A model generated the notes under the pieces. The model made no database searches. It had not been told where the DNA came from and saw only the letters and a list, made by a program, of their open reading frames with translations. This document shows, piece by piece, positions 1 through 4,320 of a DNA stretch of 6,345 nt; the first letter of the stretch is position 1, and every line of letters starts with the position of its first letter. The translations under genes were made by a program, and so were the position numbers. The DNA is from Vulcanimicrobiia bacterium (GTDB taxonomy: Bacteria > Vulcanimicrobiota > Vulcanimicrobiia > Vulcanimicrobiales > Vulcanimicrobiaceae), in contig JANWKW010000053.1 in the NCBI GenBank assembly GCA_025451135.1, forward strand, positions 1-6,345, given 5' to 3'.

Positions 1-290
1 ACCTCGACTACTACGATGGCGAGGAATAGCTCGCTACCGGACGCGCACCTTCGCTAGACGTTCGGGGCAGCGAACCGCGCGTTCGTCTCGATCGAGCCGG
101 CCGTTCGCGTTCCGAAACTCGCCGTCGACGCGCGTCGCGACAAGATCCATCGCGCCATCGAGATGGAACGACGGCATCGAGGACCTCGGCGATGGTGATA
201 TCGTTGTCATGGCCGGTATCCTAGCCTACGCAGATGACCGGCGCGTTTCCTGATCGTGTCCGCGACGTTTCGTTCGGCGCCCGCATCCCG
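1..290. other. Left-end stretch without an intact gene
   Basis: No confident complete gene is visible here. On the plus strand one frame reads a short acidic tail (LDYYDGEE) to a TAG at 27-29, which could be the last codons of a gene entering from the left. A 58-codon minus-strand ORF runs from ATG at 210 down to a TAG at 34-36, with an AGGA eight bases before the ATG. It matches nothing I recognise, and its codons are exact reverse complements of a better-looking plus frame, so I do not call it. The coding-like plus-strand fragments are listed separately as a possible gene remnant. No convincing hairpin plus T-run follows the PEBP-family gene that ends at 291 on the minus strand, and I see no tRNA-like or repeated structure. 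Confidence 0.5.
58..253 (+). pseudogene. Possible decayed gene remnant (frameshifted 3' end)
   Basis: From 58 to about 168 the first plus frame reads a protein-like segment (VRVPKLAVDARRDKIHRAIE near its end) with mostly G/C third positions and an RNY-like codon pattern. It opens immediately after a TAG at 55-57 and has no ATG or GTG start with an SD. Near 170-185 the sense-like reading shifts to the second frame (GIEDLGDGDIVVMAGILAY) and ends at a TGA at 251-253. The order 'paired helix residues, short loop, GDxVVxxAG' loosely resembles the last strand-loop of pyruvate kinase C-terminal domains, but I cannot claim homology by eye. Alternatives are chance open frames in GC-rich DNA, or a sequencing indel near 170-185 in a real gene end. 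The minus strand is also open over part of it. Confidence 0.22.
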
Positions 291-773
291 TTAGGTTGGT
301 CGACCAAATGTCCCGCTGAGGCTGGCCTTCGCCAGCGTGTGCGCGCCGCTCGCGAACTCGACCAGCGCCCCGGTGGCGTTCTCGTCGAGGCCGAGCGACG
401 GCACGTCGAGCGCGTGCACCGTGAACGTGTAGTGATGCGGCGCGTCGCCGGGCGGCGGACACATCCCGCTGTAGCCCTTCTCGCCGAAATCGTTGTGGCC
501 GAGGATCGCCGGACCCGGCGCGCCGCGCGTGCCCGCGCCTTCGGCCAGGTGACGGACGTCGCCGGGGATGTCGAACATCGCCCAGTGGTAGAAGCCGCCC
601 GAGGTCGGCGCATCCGGATCGTGCAGGACGACCGCGAAGCTTTTGGTCCCCTCCGGTACGTCGCTCCACTCCAGCTGCGGCGAGCGGTTCCCGCCCTCGA
701 GGCCGAAGCCGCGATAGACCATGCTCTGCGGCGTGGTCGCGCCGTCCTCGAAGGTCGCGCTGGTCAGTCTCAC
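291..773 (-). CDS. YbhB/YbcL-type PEBP-family protein
   Basis: A 160-residue protein of the phosphatidylethanolamine-binding protein (Raf kinase inhibitor-like) superfamily, bacterial YbhB/YbcL branch. It shows the conserved anion/ligand-pocket signatures: DPDAP at residues 52-56, HW at 63-64, and the second pocket segment GYSGMCPPPGD...HHYTFTVHAL at about 100-122. The length is normal for cytoplasmic bacterial members and there is no signal peptide, so it is probably cytosolic. Family members bind phosphorylated or phospholipid-like ligands in vitro, but the cellular role in bacteria is mostly unknown and no specific function is inferred here. The start is GTG at 773-771, supported by a GAGGA seven bases upstream and by overlap with the helicase stop codon (sequence GTGA), which points to coupled translation. 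It ends in TAA, and a perfect 12-base palindrome (TTGGTCGACCAA, 296-307) lies in its last codons. Confidence 0.93.
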   Translation of the reverse strand: MRLTSATFEDGATTPQSMVYRGFGLEGGNRSPQLEWSDVPEGTKSFAVVLHDPDAPTSGGFYHWAMFDIPGDVRHLAEGAGTRGAPGPAILGHNDFGEKGYSGMCPPPGDAPHHYTFTVHALDVPSLGLDENATGALVEFASGAHTLAKASLSGTFGRPT

Positions 774-2443
774 GATGGTTTCCTCACGCGGTCGAGCCGC
801 ACCACGACCTTCTTGCCGCGGATGGTCGTGTCGCGCAGAGCGTTGATGATGCGGGGCGCGTCGTCGGCCGGCACTTCGACCAGCGAGAACGCGTCCGCGA
901 TGTCGATGGAGCCGATGTCGCGCGAGTTGATCCGGGCCTCGTTCGCGATCGCGCCGACCAGGTCGGCCGGCCGCACCCGCGACCCGCGTCCGATGCCGAT
1001 GTAGATGCGCGTCATCTGGACCGGACCGCTGCGCGGCGCGACGTCGTTGCCGCGCTTGAACAGCTTGACCGGCGCGACGATCGGCGGCGGCGCGACCGGG
1101 ATGTCGACGTCGTCGGCCCCGCCTTCCCGCGTGTCGTAGAGCTTGACGGCGGCCGCCGCCAGGTCGACGATATCGCGATCGCTCGCGAGCTGCTCGACGA
1201 GCGTCCGGTAGCGGTCGAGATCGCCGCCGTCCATCGTCTCTTCGAGCGAGGTGCGGATCCGTTCCAGTCGCCGGGCCTTGAGGTCGTGGACGGTCGGAAT
1301 CGCCTCGATCGGGATCTTACGCTTGGTATGCAGCTCGATGTTGCGCAGCATCCGGTGCTCGCGCGCTTCGGCCAAGGTGATCGCGACGCCGCTCTTGCCG
1401 GCCCGGCCGGTGCGCCCGATGCGGTGCACGTAGGCGTCCGGCGAGGTCGGCACGTCGAAGTTGACGACGTGCGAGACGTGTTCGATGTCGAGTCCGCGGG
1501 CGGCCACGTCGGTCGCGACCAGCACGTCCGAGGTGCCGTCGCGGAAACGCCGGAGCACGCGGTCGCGCTGCTCTTGCGAGAGCCCGCCGTGGAGCGCCTC
1601 GGCCTGGTAGCCGCGGCTTCCGAGCGTCTGCGTGAGTTCGTCCACTTCGGTGCGGGTGCGGCAGAACACGATCGCCGACGTCGGTCCTTCCATATCGATG
1701 ACGCGCGCGAGCGATGCCGCCTTGTGCTGACGCAGCACCACGTAGGCGACTTCGCGGATCTTCGGGCGCACGCCGGTCTGGCTGGTCTCGTTGGCGATCG
1801 TGACGTGGACCGGATCCTTGAGATGCCGCTTGGTGATCTGCCGGATGCGCGGCGCGAGCGTCGCCGAGAAGAGCGCGGTCTGGCGATCCGGATTGACGGC
1901 CGCCAAGATCGCGTCGAGTTCGTCGGCGAAGCCCATGTCGAGCATCTCGTCGGCTTCATCCAAGACCAGGAACTCGACGTGGCTCAGGTCGAGCGTCTGC
2001 CGGTTGATGTGATCGATCGCGCGGCCCGGCGTCGCGACCACCACGTCGACGCCGCGTGCGAGCGCGCGCAGCTGCTGACCGTAGGATGCGCCGCCGAAGA
2101 TGGGCAGCACCGCGATCCCCAGATCGCGCCCGTACTTGTGGACCGCTTCGGCGACCTGCATCGCGAGTTCGCGGGTCGGGACCAGGATCAACCCCTTGAT
2201 GATGCGCTTGCCGCCGGCGTTGCGCCCGATGCGGTGGATCATCGGCAGCGCGAAGGCGGCCGTCTTGCCGGTCCCGGTGGCGGCCTGACCGAGGACGTCG
2301 CGTCCGGCGACGAGCGGCGGGATCGCGGCGCGCTGGATCTCCGTCGGCTCTTCGTAGCCGAGTGCGGTCGTGGCCGCGACGATGCCGGGGTCGAGTCCCA
2401 GGGCTGCGAAGCCGCTCGGGACGGGGGTCTCTACCGAATCCAT
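770..2443 (-). CDS. DEAD-box ATP-dependent RNA helicase with DbpA-type RNA-binding domain
   Basis: A 557-residue cytoplasmic RNA helicase that would unwind or remodel RNA duplexes using ATP, probably in ribosome assembly or RNA decay. All superfamily-2 DEAD-box motifs are intact in order: Q-motif with TEIQ at 34-37, Walker A AATGTGKT 54-61, PTRELA 89-94, GG 117-118, TPGR 138-141, DEAD 162-165, SAT 193-195, VFCRTR 259-264, ATDVAARGLD 310-319 and HRIGRTGRAG 340-349. After a charged linker (about 375-475), residues about 478-552 (TRIYIGIGRGSRVRPADLVG onward) form a DbpA-type RRM-like domain, the element that in E. coli DbpA directs binding to 23S rRNA hairpin 92. The same domain also occurs in CsdA/DeaD-like helicases, so I give no symbol. 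The ATG at 2443 is chosen because GGAG lies five bases upstream. The frame stays open to a GTG at 2497, but those 18 extra residues lack an SD and look unlike a helicase N-terminus. It is transcribed divergently from the Fur-family gene, and its TGA overlaps the next gene's start. Confidence 0.97.
   Translation of the reverse strand: MDSVETPVPSGFAALGLDPGIVAATTALGYEEPTEIQRAAIPPLVAGRDVLGQAATGTGKTAAFALPMIHRIGRNAGGKRIIKGLILVPTRELAMQVAEAVHKYGRDLGIAVLPIFGGASYGQQLRALARGVDVVVATPGRAIDHINRQTLDLSHVEFLVLDEADEMLDMGFADELDAILAAVNPDRQTALFSATLAPRIRQITKRHLKDPVHVTIANETSQTGVRPKIREVAYVVLRQHKAASLARVIDMEGPTSAIVFCRTRTEVDELTQTLGSRGYQAEALHGGLSQEQRDRVLRRFRDGTSDVLVATDVAARGLDIEHVSHVVNFDVPTSPDAYVHRIGRTGRAGKSGVAITLAEAREHRMLRNIELHTKRKIPIEAIPTVHDLKARRLERIRTSLEETMDGGDLDRYRTLVEQLASDRDIVDLAAAAVKLYDTREGGADDVDIPVAPPPIVAPVKLFKRGNDVAPRSGPVQMTRIYIGIGRGSRVRPADLVGAIANEARINSRDIGSIDIADAFSLVEVPADDAPRIINALRDTTIRGKKVVVRLDRVRKPS
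781..785 (-). promoter_or_regulatory. Ribosome binding site of the PEBP gene
   Basis: GAGGA read on the minus strand, seven bases before the GTG start at 773 and inside the last codons of the helicase gene. It supports the GTG start rather than a downstream ATG, and fits re-initiation or coupling across the four-base gene overlap. Confidence 0.6.
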
Positions 2444-2448
2444 AGGTG

Positions 2449-2452
2449 CTCC
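2449..2452 (-). promoter_or_regulatory. Ribosome binding site of the helicase gene
   Basis: GGAG on the minus strand, five bases before the ATG at 2443. It decides the start in favour of MDSVETP over the GTG 54 bases upstream. The five bases GGAGC (2452-2448) are complementary to GCTCC read on the same strand at 2475-2471, so a leader hairpin masking the site is conceivable, though only five pairs are seen. Confidence 0.65.
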
Positions 2453-2476
2453 AGGATTCGCCGCCCGGGGGGAGCC

Positions 2477-2489
2477 CGCCCGTCGGGCG
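2477..2489. repeat. Inverted repeat in the divergent promoter region
   Basis: CGCCCG-T-CGGGCG, a perfect six-base inverted repeat around a single T. It covers the -35 zone of the plus-strand promoter and falls in the probable leader of the minus-strand helicase mRNA. A third copy of the arm, CGCCCG, sits at 2462-2467, so in the helicase leader the same arm could pair with either of two partners. It could be a repressor operator, a leader hairpin, or a chance product of GC-rich DNA. Nothing in the window names a binding protein, and it does not resemble the AT-rich Fur or PerR boxes. Confidence 0.35.
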
Positions 2490-2502
2490 ATCCGCACGGC
2501 TG

Positions 2503-2511
2503 TGATACAAT
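2503..2511 (+). promoter_or_regulatory. Extended -10 promoter of the Fur-family gene
   Basis: TGATACAAT matches the extended -10 pattern TGnTATAAT with a single mismatch in the hexamer (TACAAT, 2506-2511). No good -35 is visible 17 bases upstream (GC-rich sequence at 2483-2488), which is typical of extended -10 promoters. Counting the hexamer as -12 to -7, transcription would begin at about G2518, three bases before the ATG at 2521. No SD can be seen between the hexamer and the ATG, so the transcript is probably leaderless. It is the only AT-rich patch in the 77-base divergent region. Confidence 0.6.
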
Positions 2512-2520
2512 GGCGCCGTC

Positions 2521-2895
2521 ATGACGAAGAACCATCGGTTGGTGTTGGAGGTCGTGCGCGAGCGCGGCTGCGGGACGCACCTCTCGATGAACGAGGTGCA
2601 CGCGTTCGCGCGCGAGCGCCAGCCGCGCATCGGCTTCACCACCGTCTACCGGGCCCTAGCCCGCCTGCGCGACGAGAAACTGATCTCCGAGATCCGTCTG
2701 CCGGGTGCCGAGGCCGCCTATTTCGAACCGGCCGGCCCGAGCCACGCCCACTTCCGCTGCTCCTCCTGCGGTTCCGTCAGCGACGTCGCCTACGCCTTGC
2801 CGCCCGGCGCGACCGACGATATCGCCCGCCGCGACGGGGTCGACATCCGGGACATACATCTCAGCTTCCACGGAACTTGTCGCGACTGCCGATAA
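2521..2895 (+). CDS. Fur-family metalloregulator, PerR-like ligand set
   Basis: A 124-residue DNA-binding transcriptional regulator of the Fur/PerR/Zur family, slightly short because the N-terminus is compact. An N-terminal winged helix (about 1-60, recognition segment IGFTTVYRALARL at 37-49) is followed by a dimerisation/metal domain (about 64-124). The structural zinc site is complete: C80, C83, C120 and C123 in two CxxC pairs. Aligned by eye to B. subtilis PerR, the regulatory metal ligands are H20, E69 (Asp in PerR), H75, H77 and D88. The Asp at the last position is the PerR-type residue, where Fur has Glu. It could therefore sense peroxide through Fe, or sense Fe, Mn or Zn, and the class is not settled by eye. 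The ATG is forced: an in-frame TGA lies at 2503-2505 with no other start codon before 2521. No SD precedes it, in keeping with a leaderless message. The secreted-protein gene starts 11 bases after its TAA, suggesting an operon. Confidence 0.93.
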   Translation: MTKNHRLVLEVVRERGCGTHLSMNEVHAFARERQPRIGFTTVYRALARLRDEKLISEIRLPGAEAAYFEPAGPSHAHFRCSSCGSVSDVAYALPPGATDDIARRDGVDIRDIHLSFHGTCRDCR

Positions 2896-2906
2896 GTTGT
2901 CTTCTC

Positions 2907-3614
2907 ATGAAGAGAACGACCGCCGCGCTGCTCCTGGTCCTCGCGCTGTCGGCCCGCGCGTCCGCCGACCCGGTCATGGCCCCGAACGATCCGTTCGCCT
3001 CCCCCGTCAGCGTCAACGCCTGTAACCTGGAGTATGCCGACGAGAACCGGCCCACCAGCCGCATCAGCGCCGTCGCGATCCAGTTCACCAACGAGTCCGC
3101 GCGCGTCGCCGACCTGATCAACTTCCGGGTGGCCATCAACGGCCAGACCAGCCTGATCCGCGACGTCGGCACGTTCACCCCGGGCATCGAGATCACGCAC
3201 AAGTTCAAGGCCGGCACCGATCAGTTCACCCTGCCGGTGCTGCTGCAGCAATTCGGCGGCCGTCCGCCCGTGACGTGCCGGGTCGAGTCGATCCATTTCG
3301 CCGACGGCACCGCCTGGCAGCCCGGGTCGGCCGGCGGCTCGCCCGCCGCGTCCGGCGGCGCGTTGAGCGTCCTGCCGCTGCGGCTCGCGTTCGACGGTCC
3401 GGCGGCCGGAGCGCGCCTGGTCTACGTCACCTCGGCGACGCCGGCCTCGTACTCGATCCGCACCAACTGCGACCGCATCGCGCGGCTCGTCGCGGTCGCC
3501 AGCAGCGCGCGGGATGCGGTCTACCGCGTGACGCCGCTCGGGAGCGGCTTCTGCGCCGCCACCATCGTCGACGCCGGCGGCAACGCCGCCATGATCCCGA
3601 TCGTGGTGAAGTGA
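2907..3614 (+). CDS. Secreted two-module protein of unknown function
   Basis: A 235-residue exported protein that I do not recognise as a named family. Residues 1-20 are a signal peptide: KR at 2-3, a Leu/Ala-rich core, and an ASA site, with cleavage expected after A20. No lipobox Cys or further membrane segment is present, so the mature protein is probably periplasmic or extracellular. Module 1 (about 30-137) is beta-rich with cysteines C39 and C124. A Gly/Ser/Ala/Pro linker follows at 138-153. Module 2 (about 154-235) has C188 and C216 and ends with a 'C-atIvDagGN-a-ipivV' pattern, like the small Ig-like modules of some bacterial surface proteins. The four cysteines suggest one disulfide per module. 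ATG 2907 is chosen because the signal peptide begins there. No SD is seen, so translation may depend on coupling to the Fur-family gene 11 bases upstream. That linkage suggests metal- or peroxide-dependent expression, as inference only. Its end is 7 bases from the end of a convergent gene. Confidence 0.85.
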   Translation: MKRTTAALLLVLALSARASADPVMAPNDPFASPVSVNACNLEYADENRPTSRISAVAIQFTNESARVADLINFRVAINGQTSLIRDVGTFTPGIEITHKFKAGTDQFTLPVLLQQFGGRPPVTCRVESIHFADGTAWQPGSAGGSPAASGGALSVLPLRLAFDGPAAGARLVYVTSATPASYSIRTNCDRIARLVAVASSARDAVYRVTPLGSGFCAATIVDAGGNAAMIPIVVK

Positions 3615-3621
3615 CGCGCCG

Positions 3622-4311
3622 TCAGGACGGTTTGCGCACGGTGTAACCGACGCCGTAGACCGTCTCGACGTATTCCGGCGCGCTCGGATCGCGCTCGATC
3701 TTCTTCCGTAGGTTGTTCACGTGCCGGTCGAGCGTGCGCTCGAGGATGCCGCGATCGTTCTCGTCGAGCACGTCGAGCAGTTGGGCGCGCGTGAACACCC
3801 GGCCGGCATGCTCGACCAGGATCGCGAGCAGACGGAACTCGGTCGGCGTCAGCGAGACCGTGCGCGTTCCGACGCGCACCAGATGGGCCGCCTCGTCGAT
3901 CTCCAGGTCGCCGACCTTCAGACGGCGCGCCTTGTCGTGCGGAACGCCCGCCGCCGACCGGCGCAAGACCGCCCGGATCCGCAGCAACATCTCGCGCGGC
4001 GAGAACGGTTTGACGACGTAGTCGTCCGCGCCGAACTCCATCCCGACGATCCGGTCCGTCTCCTCGCCGCGGGCCGTCAACAAGATGGTCGGCGTGCGCG
4101 GCACCGGCAGCGACTGCAGCAGGTCGAGCCCGTTGCCGTCCGGCAGGTTCAGATCGAGGACCAGCAGATCGAAGTCGGTCTGGGCGAGCGCCTCGCGCGC
4201 CTTGCGCAGATTGCGCGCGGAGCTGACCTCGAAGCCCTCGCGGTCGAGCACGACGCCGAGCAGGGCCACGACGTTCGGGTCGTCGTCGACGATCAGGATG
4301 CGGTCGCTCAC
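3622..4311 (-). CDS. OmpR/PhoB-family two-component response regulator
   Basis: A 229-residue response regulator. The receiver domain (about 3-118) has the acidic pocket D9/D10/D11, phospho-acceptor D53 (LVLDLNLPDG), switch residues T79 and Y98, and K101 in the KPF motif. A winged-helix DNA-binding domain (about 131-227) follows, with TPTEFRLL (155-162), the recognition region around RHVNNLRKKIE (196-206) and the closing wing TVYGVGYTVRKP. The length is typical, and phosphorylation by a sensor kinase should drive dimerisation and promoter binding. The start is GTG at 4311-4309, with GAAGG four bases upstream. That SD overlaps the stop codon of the macroglobulin gene, which ends seven bases before, so the two are co-transcribed and likely coupled. 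No histidine kinase follows, because the next gene downstream is convergent. The kinase must lie upstream of the window or elsewhere, so the regulated genes are unknown, though the macroglobulin operon itself is a natural candidate. Confidence 0.96.
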   Translation of the reverse strand: MSDRILIVDDDPNVVALLGVVLDREGFEVSSARNLRKAREALAQTDFDLLVLDLNLPDGNGLDLLQSLPVPRTPTILLTARGEETDRIVGMEFGADDYVVKPFSPREMLLRIRAVLRRSAAGVPHDKARRLKVGDLEIDEAAHLVRVGTRTVSLTPTEFRLLAILVEHAGRVFTRAQLLDVLDENDRGILERTLDRHVNNLRKKIERDPSAPEYVETVYGVGYTVRKPS

Positions 4312-4315
4312 AGCG

Positions 4316-4320
4316 CCTTC
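4316..4320 (-). promoter_or_regulatory. Ribosome binding site of the response-regulator gene
   Basis: GAAGG read on the minus strand, four bases before the GTG at 4311. Its first two bases are also the GA of the macroglobulin stop codon TGA (4321-4319), so a ribosome finishing that gene sits on this site. Such an arrangement favours coupled translation. Confidence 0.6.

Noticed and set aside
34..210. 58-codon minus-strand ORF with an AGGA upstream
   Set aside because: There is no recognisable motif, its codon pattern is no better than the opposing plus frame, and it starts amid mixed signals. Conservation would be needed to call it.
296..307. Perfect 12-base palindrome TTGGTCGACCAA at the end of the PEBP gene
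   Set aside because: It lies in coding sequence and has no loop or T-run to act as a terminator. A single copy could arise by chance in this composition.
2444..2497. N-terminal extension of the helicase to a GTG at 2497
   Set aside because: It has no SD, and it would overlap the inverted repeat and most of the divergent region. The ATG at 2443 has a well-spaced GGAG and a typical N-terminus.
2501..2511. Fur or PerR box overlapping the -10 region
   Set aside because: Only a TGT-GAT-ACA mini-symmetry is present. The AT-rich 7-1-7 or 19-base consensus is absent, so autoregulation cannot be claimed from sequence.
1286..2524. 412-codon plus-strand open frame opposite the helicase gene
   Set aside because: It is antisense to a helicase with every DEAD-box motif. 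Its composition is that of a reverse-complement shadow and it runs into the Fur-family start region out of frame.
2370..2906. Upstream extension of the secreted-protein frame by 179 codons
   Set aside because: It overlaps the Fur-family gene in another frame. The signal peptide beginning at 2907 marks the true N-terminus.
3619..3633. CCGTCAGGACGG hairpin followed by TTT as a terminator of the plus-strand operon
   Set aside because: There are only four to five pairs with a two- to four-base loop and no real T-run. It lies inside the convergent coding sequence, so it is too weak to annotate.
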